A DNA stretch of 64,000 nucleotides from Auanema rhodensis (Eukaryota; Nematoda; Chromadorea; Rhabditida; Rhabditidae), in the NCBI GenBank assembly GCA_964057225.1, contig OZ059896.1, positions 15,884,501-15,948,500 on the forward strand, read 5' to 3'. The position numbers and the translations under genes are program-made. How positions within the stretch are numbered: position 1 is the stretch's first letter; each line of letters opens with the position of its first letter. Positions 1 through 12,998 of this stretch are shown one piece after another. The notes beneath the pieces are model-generated. The model searched no databases and was not told the DNA's origin. It was given only the letters and a program-made list of their open reading frames with translations.

Positions 1-41
1 TATGTTAATTAAATCAATTTTTTTGCAACGTTTATGTTTAG

Positions 42-2347
42 ATGCTGACAACAGTGTTGCTCATCTTCAAACGCAACTTTCTGTTTTGGAAAATTCTTTG
101 AATGAATCGTCCTTCATCTTCGAAGCAAGTAGACGCGTGACTTTGAACCGAACGGGAGGTGCTGATCTGAACTTGAGTCGCAATTGTAAGGCATTAGGTC
201 AATCAACATTTTATAAGAATACACTTTCAGTGCATGTGTCTGTTCTCGAGAATCAGAATCTAGCTTCTGCTCATAATGAGCTCGTCAGTCTCAGAGATAA
301 ATACGATGAAGCAGTTAAGACTATTGAAACCCTGAACGAGTTGATAACTGCTCTGAAGGAAGATAAGGCAAATGTAGGGCTTTAAAGATATGTTAATTGA
401 GTATTATCTTTCAATTTAAGCTTACTTCAAACCTCGCAATGGCCAACTCGAGCGTCGATGTTATCAGAAAGCATTTGAATGAACTTGAACTTGCTAATAG
501 CAATCTTCAATCAGAAAAGGATGAGTTCAGTGCTCTTTGTGCAGGGTATCAACAGAACTCTAAGCACATTACATCGAGATTAGAGGTATTCTACTTCTTT
601 ATGGAAACTGAATTATACTATAATGCTCCTTTAAGAATATCCAAATGGAAAACGAATCACTTCGTGATCGGTTATTGAGTTTGGAAACTCTTAATACTAA
701 CCTAAATTCTGATATCGCTCAATATAAAGAGATGGAAGAACAATTGAAGGGACAAATGCAAGCTATTGAGGAAGAAGTAACTTTTTATCATTTTCTTATG
801 CACCTCATTTATAACTTATAGAAGCTAGAGCTAATAGAAAACCTCAATGATTTCCGTAAAGAGCTTGAACACTACAAACATACTGTTGAAGCCAAAACAT
901 CAGCAAACACAAAGTTGAAGGAAGAATACAGCGAGTTAAAGGTATTGCGGAAGTTCTAACCTTAAACTTCTTATTTTCTTCTTTTAGGTGGAAGTTGAAC
1001 AAGTTTCCAGAGAATTAACCAAAGCCAAGGATGTTCTTCATTCATTCGAAAAAGATATGGAAAAACAACGTCGCTATTTCGAGGAAGAAATTCGTGCCCA
1101 AACTGAAATTGCCCAAGCTGCTCGAGACAATGTAAAATTAAATTTTAATCCGACCGTATTATCGAAAAATCGTTCAGGCTAATGACCTTGCTCAACAGAT
1201 GATGGAGAAAGAACATTCGTTGATAGGCGATAGGCAAAGCAAATTTGGTCTCATTGTCGGTAATGATGAACGTCTTTCCCTTATTAACAAAAGCGACCAA
1301 GTAAATACACTTTCCCCTCATTCATCCATCGAACGTTTTTTTTTGTAGAAAACCAGGGCTTCTCAAACTGATGATGATGGATTGGCTGAAATAGCTACTG
1401 AATACTTAAATTTGTATATTAGATTGGCAACATCTGTTAGAACATATCTCGGCTTTGGAGATCGTAAATATGAAACTGAGCCAGAAGGGTAAGAAAAATG
1501 CGATTCTTCATAAATAATCTTTTGAGTCTTCAGCAATCAACATCATTTGGAAGTCGATTTAGTTGAGATGGAAGACAAACTTAAAGCTTACTGTAAACAG
1601 TATGAAGAGAATGTGGATAAACTATCTCGTGCTACTGATAAGCTTATGGAAATTGGAGACATTAACGATACTAATAATCAAGGAGCCAACATAAGTGACA
1701 TTCCTCATTACCAAAAGACTAAAATTGAAGAAGGCCGTCGTGTGTCACCATTAAAGCAACTGTTATATGCTCTTACTATGCAATCCGTAGATTTGGTTCA
1801 AAATGTGAAACTCCTTCACAAGCATTTGGTTTGATTCCTTTGCATTTAAATCATTTTGCATTGCATTTAGGATACCCCCAAAAGAGGAGAAATCGCTCTG
1901 AAATTGCTTAGTGATGCTCGCAATTTAAGAAATCAATTAAATGATAACTATGCTTGTTTCCAAACTAAAGACAAAGAAAATGACACCAGTTTGATATCTC
2001 ATAATGAAGTAGTTCAGAAGGTTTTTTTTATCTTGTAATCGTCATTGCCTTAATTGAAATATTTAGCTCGATCATGCTGAGAAGGTTAATGCTGTCCTAT
2101 TTGCCGGCTTAAAACAAGCTAATGACAAACTAATTGAATTGGAGAAAGTTGTCGTGAGTCTTTCTAATTAAATTTCCAAAGTTCGAAAAATGATTTTCAG
2201 CCTAAGAGTAATAAAGCAGTGATTGAAAAAATCTCCAAAGAGATGGAAAATATCGCTAAAGTCATGGGATCAGCTCAGATGTCTTCTAAGAATCTCTCAC
2301 TAACTCGCAAGCCTGTAATGAAGCCTATTACGAAGAACACTATGTAA
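42..2347 (+). CDS. Long coiled-coil protein, 3' part (5' end outside window)
   Basis: Ten or more exons can be spliced in frame from an acceptor at 41 to a TAA at 2345-2347. Examples: exon from 421 starting LTSNLAMANSSVD; exon ending QAAREN-like at about 1131 joined across a 45 bp intron to ANDLAQQMMEK; exon from about 1536 starting NQHHLEVDLVEMED; last exon from about 2202 ending KPITKNTM. The product is Glu/Lys/Leu-rich with heptad-like spacing throughout (for example ELELANSNLQSEKDEF and VEVEQVSRELTKAKDVLHSF). That predicts long alpha-helical coiled coil broken by a less regular stretch, ATEYLNLYIRLATSVRTYL, at about 1395-1450. No enzymatic motif is visible. The organisation is compatible with a cytoskeletal, motor-adaptor or centrosomal protein such as a dynactin p150-like tail, but I cannot assign a family. 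The true start lies upstream of the window. Introns are 43-60 bp with T-rich AG acceptors. Confidence 0.75.
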
Positions 2348-2782
2348 CTCATGTTCCAAATGATGCTCAGTTTAAGCAGAACTGCACAATTGTAGATATT
2401 TTTCCAAACTTACTTTCTTTTTTAAAATCGATAAAACTTTTAATCACATAAATGAATTAATGCAAGATTTACCGCCTACTTTTACTAATTTTCTATATGT
2501 GTCCTCTCTTCTAAAGGAAACCGAATAAGTTTCTGTTCCATCTCCTTTCCTTTTTTTATTTGGTTTGTTTAGTTGTTTTCTTCATGTAATTGATCGCCGG
2601 CAATGCGTTGTCGTTCTTGATGAATAGTTTGAGAGGAGGGAAGGATAGAATCAGATTAATTGGATTTATCCCCTTGGTTTAATGATGTTTCAGATTGGAA
2701 ATATTGCCTAGATTTCTTTAAAGGTTTGCTCCTGAAATGATTAAACCATTCGATTCATTACGTGCTCTCACTATTTAATCTC
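2348..2782. other. Short intergenic spacer
   Basis: This holds the 3' UTR of the coiled-coil gene and the promoter or 5' UTR of the following receptor gene. A small ATG reading frame near 2737 hits a stop just before the receptor start. No RNA gene or repeat is seen. Confidence 0.5.
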
Positions 2783-3978
2783 ATGAAGTTTGGAATCGGG
2801 AATTCTGATTTCAGAATGCCCTTAACGTCCATTCTGTTTATCAGCACAACACTGTTGCTAATTGTTATAGTTCTGATTAATATTTTCATGGGCTGGATAA
2901 TACTACGAAGATGGAACTATTTCAAATGTTCTTTCTTCAGAATTTATTTAGTTACTACGGCTGTGGTTCGTAGTTTTTGTATCTGACGGCTTTCTCTTAT
3001 CAGCATTGTTTTCAGAATATCGTCAGTATTGCAGTACAGTTTCCAGCATATCGTCTACCGTTCCACACATGCCAAGATTGTTTTTTGTCATTTTTTTTTC
3101 AAAATAAGCATTTCATTGGATTGGAAATTATCAACTTTCTCTATGTTCATTGTGCCATAATTCAATATAATTTATGCTTGTTGCTATCATTCAATAGAGT
3201 TTATACTCTTTATAACCCATCATCTTGTGAAAAGGTGAAACATTTCTCACCTGTCTATCTTAATTGCATTCTTTTTTACTTCTGAATTTCAGAAATGGAG
3301 ACATATGTTTCTGATATTTATTCTGCTAGCCTTGTTTGCGCCACTGATCATAGACTATCCTATGTTAATATCTGAATCATTTTATCAGTATGTGGAAATA
3401 TTGGATAAATATCAGACGAGATCAACAGCGGTTTTTGAATAAATATCCTTTTATAGTTTTCATATATTTTTCAATTTTCAGTATTCCAATGAACTATTTA
3501 ATGGAATTATCATATACAGCGCCATAATAACTTTTATTAATTTCATTCTTAATGTTCTGTTGGGATTTTATCTGTTCTCGGTCATTAAGCTTTACTTTTG
3601 GTTACATATAACATGCTGTATTTCTATTTTAGAAACGTCATCGTCAAATCAAAAGATCAGAAAAACAACTCTGTATAATGACAATTGCTTTATTCATACT
3701 GCAAGTTTTGAGTTTACTTCGTTTGGTAAGCAGCTTGAGCAACCTTTTCAAAGCGTTAAAGCAATACGCTCTTACAGATTCTCTGTAATGTATACAACGA
3801 TCATGAAGAACGATATTCGTTCGTTAATCAGTTGTTAGTGTATTTGGAACCGTTTTTTCTCGATCTCATGGTTTCATTTCCTCCCATCATTCTTGTTTCA
3901 TGCAACAGGATAATTCAACATCAAATTTGTGATGTTTTACTTCGAAATGATAAAGTTCAGTTATTCGTAATGGTTTAA
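2783..3978 (+). CDS. Srg-family-like seven-transmembrane chemoreceptor
   Basis: Hand splicing gives an open frame of five exons: ATG at 2783, acceptors near 3000, 3291, 3480, 3632 and about 3776, TAA at 3976-3978. TM1 is SILFISTTLLLIVIVLINIF. Then comes FFRIYLVTTAV..NIVSIAVQFPAYRLP, which matches the F-Y-R-L-x-x-x-D/T-A-V-x-N-I pattern between TM2 and TM3 of Srg receptors. An NRVYTLYNP motif follows TM3. TM4 is MFLIFILLALFAPLIIDYP. Before TM6 is a basic loop, KRHRQIKRSEK. The end is YLEPFFLDLMVSFPPIILVS, the Srg-like TM7 signature, then a short basic tail. Introns are 41-60 bp. Srg receptors are nematode chemosensory GPCRs of the ciliary membrane; the ligand cannot be predicted. The start is preceded by an in-frame GTG-led stretch, so it is slightly uncertain. 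A related family such as Srv or Sru is possible. Confidence 0.75.
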
Positions 3979-5653
3979 AAAAGCATTTCGTTTCTCTTAA
4001 AACAAAAGAAATGAAAATTTGATTCATTTATACATTAGTTTCATTATATTTTCAGACATGTTTCATAATTTTTTTTCTTTAATTTAGAGTCAGTTATCGG
4101 GTATTATTGATAATTTAATTAATATTATAATTTGTACAAATATTTTCTTACCTTTTACAATATATCATCATAAAGAAAAAAAAAAGAATTATTTTTGCAC
4201 GTAGTACTTTATACCGTCATAGATGATTGAGACTAAACATCTCTTATTGTAGTATAGACTAGCATAAGCAAACTTCAAAAAAAAAAACAATGTTTTGAAT
4301 GGGAAAACATTGTTGAAAATATAGTTTTCTGTTAGTCACTTCTGAAACTTAATGTATAAACATGTCCAGTTTCATTTGCCTTTTGCGTCTCTACATATTC
4401 ATTTGCTTTAATTGATTTTATAAATTCATCTTCTGGTTTTGTTCTAATTCTAATTAATTTGAATAAACTTTGTCCTTTATTTTGATGTACATGCACGCAC
4501 GTGAATAACACGTAAAAATGGTTGCATGTGTCAATTAGCATATTTGCATTTTTCATTATCTTGACGTCGATGAACGGTTGCACTCAACAGCTCTTAACGA
4601 TTTCTAGAAAACTCAGGTATTTTTAAATTTTTTTTTATAATTTTCTGTTCAAATAATTGTTTATCTCAATGTTGTTTTAAATTTTTTTGTTTTGTTCTTT
4701 TACCGACTGGTGCTTTAGCCTGTTCCATTTCTGCAATTCATTGATAGGCCATCAGGTGTTTACGCAGTGGCCATCATCACTCAACAATCAGTGGCGAAGT
4801 TAGAAAGGAAATTCCAGCGCTATTTGGACTTCCCTTCTCTCTTTCACTCGTTCCCTCGTTTGCTCTCTATTTTTCTCTCTGTATCATCTTCTCTCTATCA
4901 TTGCCTCTCTTCTGTACCTATTATCTCTCTTTTTGTACATACCCTCGTATACGTATAGCCTTGAATGTCCTTTCTCTTCTTTTGCATCTACACTTCTCTA
5001 CTTATTCTTGGATATAAAACAAATACAACGCTAACTTATGCGTAAGTTCTTTCTGTTATACGTTAAGATTATTATGAATTTACTTATGTTGCTCTTTCTC
5101 TCTCTCTCACTAATTCTTTACCATTTCTTTCTCTGTTGTTCCTCACCGTTCAGCCTCTTTTCTTGTACAGAGCCATCTTAATAACTTTCTTCTTCACTGC
5201 TCTCTTGTTAGGGGGTTATGATTTTTGTTGTTGTAATATGTTAGATCTCATATGTATATATAAGCAAAAACTTTAAAGTTACAATTTTCTATTCTCTATA
5301 CTCTATCCTACCAGCAAAGATTCGCTTGAAAATTAACTCGAAACTAGTCAAAACTTTCCATTTTTCATTTTTTTTACATCCCCACCGAAGTTATTAGGAA
5401 CATAATGTAAATTTGTTGTGGATGTCCACTTTCACACACATTTTCCTCATTCCGTGATTTTCTTCTCGCCTTTTTTCTCTTGTATTCTCATCTTCTCCTT
5501 TTCTCTCTCTCTCTGTCTATATGCATCCACAATCCATACGTACGTCTCATTTGAACTTTGTTTGTCTAGGTTGGGGTCATACATGAAAACCATTCGAAAG
5601 ACCTACTTGTGTGTTAGAATTTTCGTGAAATTTTAATAAGCCATCATCTACAT

Positions 5654-5676
5654 ACACACACACACACACACACACA
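5654..5676. repeat. (CA)n microsatellite
   Basis: About eleven CA dinucleotides in a row, followed by a CATACACAG tail. Intergenic. Confidence 0.9.
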
Positions 5677-8600
5677 TACACAGAGAATTTGATCACGTTT
5701 CGTGTCATATTCGTCGTAAATGACCAACCTTTATCTATATTAGATCCATGCTTTATACCTCAGAATCAGGTTAATTTCTTTTGAAACAGAAGAAAAAAAT
5801 ATTTATGCTTTTTATACTGTTTTCGAAAAGGTTCTTCACTTCTTTCGTCTTGTCCTCATTTGTGTTGTGAGATGAACAGTAGCGTAGTGCTACATCTTGA
5901 TCGCTCATCGCTTTCATAGCTCATCTTTCATCTATATGGATCGCTCATTTCTTAACCGTCAGCTCTATTATTCTTTTTTTCTTTTTCTCAACTTCATCTT
6001 CTACTGAATTTTTATACGTGAAGCCACAAAAAAAATTGCCGCAAGACATTATGTGGTGAAGGATTTAAAAAAAAACCCGAAGAACAGGTCTTGTTTGAAA
6101 TGGTATCAGCCCCCGTTCACTAGAACTCAAGTGGACTGACGATCTTCGGGAACTGTCCTCTTCACACCCTTTTTATGAATTTTCTAACCTTCTGATTTAG
6201 AACGTATTTCAAGTTCTACTTTACTAATTCAGGTATTTTGTAAGTTGTATGCTCATATTATCCTGTATTTCAACTTAAGCTTATTTTCATTTCTTCCACT
6301 TTGCTCTAAGGCCTTGTTCTCTTTTAAAACTTGAAAATCACATTATACATTATACTTTCTATAACCACAACGTCACAACATCTTGATTCTGCGTAAATGA
6401 TTATTCATCATAATCATCTGTTAATAGTTGGCTCGTTCATGCCCGTTATAAGCCTAAGCTGCTTGTAGAACTAGCTGGTGTTTTCACTGTTCCGGTTAGG
6501 TTTGCACATTTGTCCTTACAGCTTTCTTAGATTCTATTTGCTATTTCTCAATAATTGAAAAAATAAGTTTTTTCTTTAATTGTTCTTCTTCACAGTCTAT
6601 GTGTGGATTATCCAAACGTCGTACGATAGTCATAAAACTTTATGAGAATATGCTCTAAAAAGTTCAATTTCCTCTCTAAAATCTGATCTCTTGTCTCTTT
6701 GAATCCATACATCAACAATTTCTTTGTCTTGCTCTCACAGATTGAAACTTAATGTTCAATATCTTCAATTGCTTTAATAATGCCATTTCGTCCACTGTTG
6801 CAAACTTGATATAACAATATAGATTATTTGAGCATTTTCGCTCCGTCTCTGTCAACTGTCAATATTCTTCTAAAATCTGCATAACTTGGACAGTTTCGTG
6901 TTTATTCTGAAGGCTTTCGTCTTGCGTCGTCGGACAGTTTCCGGCTTTTCCATCGTCCTTTCGTAATCTGTTGTCTAATCCTGGCCTGTTCGTTCCACCA
7001 CGTCCTCCACCGTTGGTCATCAGCTACATCGGGCAGCGTTGTGACGGCCATCATGACCACCGCATCGACCAATGAAGTCGAGGTTGATGATGCTATAACT
7101 GCCTTGCCTTTCATGTGCTGAATGCTGATGCTACAGCTTCTGTTGATGTAGTTTTGGTGATTCTGATTGTAGTAGACGAATGAAAGAACAATTTAATGGC
7201 TCTTTGCGGCTATTTTAATCTTTCTTTTTTTCTTTTTCATCATGATTCGTCTCAAATCATGTTCAAGCCAGCTGATTGTCAGAGACATTATTCGATGTCC
7301 GCTTGATTCATCTTTATTTTTTCCTTTTAAAACATGCTTCATCTTCATGTATCACAATCACATGTTTTTCTTCATTAATTTAAGACATGGATATTAATCT
7401 ATTTGATAAGTTATAGCCTTGTTCAAGCTTCACTATGATTAATCTCCAAACTCCAAATTGAATAACATAGTTGATACATATGCCTTACTAATTTCCTATC
7501 GTATTTTAATTTTCTATTTTACCTTTTACCATTTCTAAGCCCCTGTCTTTATCTCTCTTTCTCTCTCTCTCTTTCTCTCTCTCTTTTTCTCCCTCTGCTT
7601 CTTCTTCTTTTTTCCCCTCTCTCATTCTTAGTATCTCTCTATCCCTCAACTCTATTCTCCCTTTTTTACCTCTTCCCATACATTTCTCTTCCTCATTCGA
7701 CCAGTTTGCCCAATTGTTATTCTCATAAATATTACCACTTTTCAGCTTTTTCTTAACGTTTATACAGCCTAACTCAATAAAAACTTTACTTTGAGATCAA
7801 CAAACTTACTGACCGTATAGAATTACCTTTTTCGATGTCCGATAGTCTTCTGTCTGTCAACCAACCTTCGATCTATCCGTTATTCAAGCTCGTATACTTC
7901 CGTCTATCTCATTCATTTGTCCGTTCATCTCTATGCCTTACTCTGATTTACAGAGCTTGTTCAACAATTACAATAATATTTCTTTTTGAGATAGATCGTG
8001 TCAGAATCTTATTCTTCTGTATTTGACTGTATAATTTGATTCTCTTCTCTGCATATCGCAATTGGATTCGAGCAGAACCTTGCAATTCTCCCACTTCAGA
8101 TTCATTGTTCGTACATTCTCATCGGACATCTTGTCTTGCAAATGTTTCCTATCAATTCTCAATCAAAAATATTTCTTTTGAGATATTTGAGCACGAAGAA
8201 TCTCACGTATGAGCAGATTCTACCAACTTTACTCATCACTTTTTCCTCCTTACCATATTTGCTCATCTAGTCGTGCTTCATTGCCAATTCTGTATTAACA
8301 ATAGGCGATTTGTTTGTCAAGCGGATGTCTTTGGGTCATCACGTCTTGTTGTATTCCTTGAAAATTTAATTATTTTTTCCCGAAAATATAAAGAAATATT
8401 CATTTCTTTCTCTTAACCAACCTTTTCCAACATATCCTAACATCGAATGACCCTCACATTCTTCACCAATTATCTAAATTTGTCAATTTCTCATCTGCAT
8501 ATTCAACGACCTGTGTAATTTAACTGTAAAATAGGAGGAAAGCAATTGGAAAAGAGTCACAATTCACGTGTACATCAGCATTGGATTAAATCTAATTATG

Positions 8601-8927
8601 GGAAAATCGCTATAGAACAATGCTATCGACATGTTCTTTCTATAAACTTGCCTTGAGGCGATTTGATTCTTTTTTTTTTTCTTTCTGTGACTGACCAACT
8701 AACTGACAACGACAGCGACAAGAATTAGCCTTCTCTCACGACGACTACGATGACTAGCGATTGAAACTATTTTGTGTATAAGGTCATAAACGAGCTCGTG
8801 GTGTTTAATGGAATTTTGATTGTTTTGTATTGGAAAATTTTGAAATTCTCTTTTTCTCTTTTTGTAGGCCATACATGCATGTAGGTATACATAGTATATA
8901 GTGCTTATAAGAAATAAAAACCATTAT

Positions 8928-8970
8928 TTCTCTCTCTCTCTCCCTCTTTCTCTCTTCCTCTCTCTTTCTC

Positions 8971-9025
<55 letters not shown>
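8928..9025. repeat. (CT)n microsatellite
   Basis: A 98 bp almost pure CT tract with a few CCTC and TTTC interruptions. Its last 40 bp are uninterrupted. Intergenic. Confidence 0.95.
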
Positions 9026-9027
<2 letters not shown>

Positions 9028-10366
9028 GTTTCTACTCATCATCATATCCTTGTAACAATCCGTAAAGGTATCATTTGAAGTATCCGCCTATTCTTCTCCA
9101 GATTATGGCTTTCGTTGTTCTACAATCGATTTCTGATCGTCTTTTCATCATTAATTTAATGAGACGACAACGATGACGATGTCTCTCTGACTTCAGAAGA
9201 GATTGTTTGCGTATTAGAAGGTAGCCACAAGAAAATGGAGTTGCTGACGAAAGGTTATGGATGGAATCATCTACATCTCTCACGCGAACTCACTATTCCC
9301 TTCTTCCAGTTCTTTGATTTCAATTTCAATTTTTCTTTTCTTTATTTCAAATGCATTTTTTTTCTTTTCTTACCTCAAAATTTAATTTTCAATGTGAAAA
9401 TGGTTATGAACTTTACATTTTTTTTGATGATAACCTTCTCTTCATAATTTACCACCAAAAACCATTATGAAGGTGCACGTGGGTTTGTTCAACGTCCTTG
9501 TTCTTTCTTCTTCCTGTTTTTTCTAAAACTTTTTTTTCTTTCTCGTAAGAAAAAGGAATTATATTTGAAGTATAAATGATTTCCTATTTTCACTTAATTC
9601 TTAAAAAAACCCAAAATAAACAGATGACTGATGAAAGTACATCTTCATCAGCAACAGCAGCAACAACAACAGCAACAGTAGCAGCATTATCATCATCCAC
9701 TATTCTTTTTCTTATTAAGTCTGATTTATCCAGTTCGTCTTCTGACCGGCTTTTACCATCCATATCTCTAAGCCTAATATGAATTTTTCTTTATTCTTAT
9801 CAGTCATCTTAGAAAAACATACTAAAACAATGTTTTCATTTTACTTTCTCACAATACATTATCTTCCACGTTTTTCTATGAATTTGTTTTCTGATTTGAA
9901 TATTTTTTGTTTAATTTCTTATCTATTTACTATTATTTAATCAATTTTTTTATAAAATTATGTTCAATGTGTATGTTTTTGGGTATTTTCTTTCGAACAT
10001 TGTATGGTTTGTACTCAATGACCCACTTTTTCATAATGTAATGCTGATGATGAAATTCCTGGCACATATACTTGAGTTATTTCAAAATTTTTGAACTTCT
10101 TTCTCTTAAATTTCCTTTCCTCTTCTTTCTGTTCCAGTCAAGCAAAAATTTATTTGGCTCATTGAATGATTCTCTCATGAATAGTATGATATGGACATGA
10201 AATCCGATTTAACCTTCACTTCAATGTTCTATTGACTACAAGTTACTGCGGAATACCGATTGTGTTCGTGAACTGATTTGGCGCATTTTTTTTCTGCCGG
10301 AAAATCAGAAATGTATAGATTTGAAAAGAAGGAAGTATCTATGTCTCACATTAGAGATAAACCTAA

Positions 10367-10420
<54 letters not shown>

Positions 10421-10447
10421 TGGTATACTTTGTGAGAGAGAGGGAGA
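10367..10447. repeat. GA-rich microsatellite
   Basis: AGAGAGAAAGAGAGAG-type repeats with an AAGAGAG sub-pattern and a GTGAGAGAGAGGGAG end. The open frame through it is low-complexity only. Confidence 0.9.
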
Positions 10448-10727
10448 AGGGGTAGAAGAGAAATTCATGTAAATGTTTATATGAATATATGAAGAGATCA
10501 ATAGAAAATAAGCTTTATCCTATAGATGGATCATTTATTACGGATATGAATATCTTCATACAGCCAATTGTATTCAGTTTTACCATACATGGTTGGTCTT
10601 CTGGGTCACACGCAAGCCGGATAGAACACAGGATTTGTGACTTTGATCTACCCTTTTCAAATGTTGTCTTCAGACAGATCTGCAGCCCAAGTCTGTAATT
10701 ATTTGGACGAGATAGAACTACCTAGCT

Positions 10728-10776
10728 AATACCAGTAGTAGTAGTACTAATAGGTATAGTAGTATTAGTAGGCTAA
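10728..10776. repeat. TAG/AGT trinucleotide repeat, imperfect
   Basis: Repeated AGT and TAG triplets (CAGTAGTAGTAGTACTAATAG and variants), then a second block near 10780 with AGTAAGAGTAAGAG. Intergenic. Confidence 0.8.
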
Positions 10777-12897
10777 TGCCAGGTAGTAAGAGTAAGAGTT
10801 TGAGAGGGAAAATATTTTTTTTTTTTTGAGAAATATCGTATTTTCTCTTATTCGATTAACATAGTAAGTGCGTTCTAAGTATTTGAATTATTGAAATGAA
10901 ATAGATTTCTAAGTTTTAAGCATAATGTTGTAGAATATGCTGATTAATAAACTTTACAATTCAAATAATTTCGATGATGATTGAGGCTTAAGATTCAGAA
11001 GGTTGATGTCCATTTTCATAGTTTCAGATGAAAATAGATTGACAGAACAGCTTTTGCTATGTATGGACGTGGATTACAATGTTAATTCACCAACAAATCC
11101 AGACTGTAAATGCTTGAGTCATTAGGTTCTCGCAAGAAAACGCTTTCGATTAACCGGTTGAAACGTTTTTTTTTTGAAATTCTTCAAAATAATTTGTCTT
11201 TCTATACTTAAGACAACAAAATATTTTTATAAAATAATAAAATTTGAAAACATTATATGCTTGACTAGACTTGAAGCAAAGATTGAACTGTTGAGTTTTT
11301 GATTTAATTTGTTTTCTCCCAATTAACTTCCTTCTGAATTCATTTAATAGGATTACATCATGATCATTATTCTCTTCATATCTCATCATTTATTTTGATT
11401 TTGATTATTATTTCTTTTCATAATGCTTCTTAAACCATATGTTTTCATTCTATATAGCTTTACTACTCAATCAACATCATCAATATGATGACGTTGATTG
11501 AAAACTATTGAAGTTGAAAGTTTAAGAATGTTTCTTTTCCACTTTTTTTTCCGCCAAATCTCATACCATCACCTCATAAAGCATGTACTAATCTGAAGCT
11601 TTAAAAGCCAGTTTTCAATCGTTATTGAATATGATTTGAGGATGATTCGAATATACTTGAACGGTGTATAAACTCAAGACGACATCTACTGATTTCATTC
11701 CCTTTCAGTCATTTTTTTATTTTATTTTTTCAAGTTCAATTTCATTATGTGAAAATGAAAGTTAAGCCTATAAAGTAGAATATTTTTGTATTAATATATG
11801 AAAAATATATTCAAAGTTTTGTGACCTTCTATTACCTTTGTAAGTTTATATTGAAGATAATTCTTCTATTATCATTAATAGTATTCAAATATCTATATAC
11901 ATATATGATTTCTTATCTTTTCTATTTATTTCTTAATCTGTCTGTTTACAATATATTTTATTTGATTATTTATATGAATATTCATCAAATTAACTATTAT
12001 TTTATAATTTTAAATCAAAATAAAATTATAAAAAATTGTTATAATATGACGTCATTCATTAATTTCATTTGGATGTTGTATTTGATTATCGTTTTCAGGT
12101 TACTATGTTTCTTCATTTTCTTTTTCATTTATCTTTTCAAGTTTTTCAATTAATCTTATTTTGATTTATTATTAGCTATTATATAGTATCTCTAATTAAA
12201 GATATGATGATTATATCCTTTTTATTTTATTTTTTTCTTTAGTTTTCTCTTGATAACGATATACATAGATTAAACTATCTTTCACATACATAGCTATACT
12301 ATACGTTATTCATCAATCCCTTATTCATTATGACATTTCATTTTGCAAAACTATATGTCAGATAGAAACTAACGAAATTATTTACTAAATCTTCAAGTTC
12401 TATAACTACTTACTTCTTACTTACAACTTGAATATTATAATATAGCCTCAGGTTGTTTTACGCTCCAATCACAACTACATCTTTTTTGCTTTTATTGTCT
12501 CATTCGCTTCATCTCTATTCTCATCCTGTCTATATTCATCTGAATCTTAGTTGACCGCTTGTCTCTTCTATCTCAACAACTTAACTGTATGGCTTCTAGC
12601 CACTGGTGGGAAAACGAATAGAGCGACAGGTGTTGTTGGCCTGTTTATGACCCAATATGAACATTGACATCTTAATGTACCCTCAGGCGCATATAGTAAG
12701 TAGTATTGGAGACTAAAGTATCATCGTTTTTAATCGGTCCATGTTCCCCTTTTCTACATCATATTTGTCCATATTTGCTTGCACAACATGTGTTTACTAG
12801 AGTCACGTCTAAGATTTGCAGACAGTTTCTCACTCTTCATAGTTTACTTTGTTTTCACATTCCCTCCATATCAATATTTTATGAGAGAGAATAAGTA

Positions 12898-12924
12898 TAA
12901 ATAAAGAGAAAGAAAGATAGAGAT

Positions 12925-12955
<31 letters not shown>

Positions 12956-12998
12956 TAGAGAGAGATAGAGAGAGATAGATAGAGAGAGAATAGAGGGA
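12898..12998. repeat. GATA/GAGA compound microsatellite
   Basis: An alternation of GATAGAGAGA units with a roughly 14-22 bp higher-order period (GATAGAGAGAGATAGATAGA) over 100 bp. The minus-strand open frame it creates is repetitive LSLSISLYLS and is not considered a gene. Confidence 0.9.

Noticed and set aside
4332-4583. Minus-strand open frame of 83 codons containing KGQSLFKLIRIRTKPEDEF-like sequence
   Set aside because: Somewhat protein-like composition, but no partner exon, no splice context and no recognisable domain; AT-rich chance frame more likely.
4741-4830. Plus-strand stretch reading FIDRPSGVYAVAIITQQSVA
   Set aside because: Looks coding for about 30 residues, then runs into CT-rich low complexity with no GT donor; cannot be connected to a gene.
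6902-7114. GC-richer minus-strand frame of 70 codons (DQRWRTWWNEQARIRQQ region)
   Set aside because: No splice sites or homology pattern; both strands are open here, so frame length is weak evidence.
11821-12153. 110-codon Phe/Ile/Tyr-rich frame that resembles membrane segments
   Set aside because: Starts at a GTG, lies in about 85% AT DNA, and shows none of the receptor-family motifs; composition artefact.
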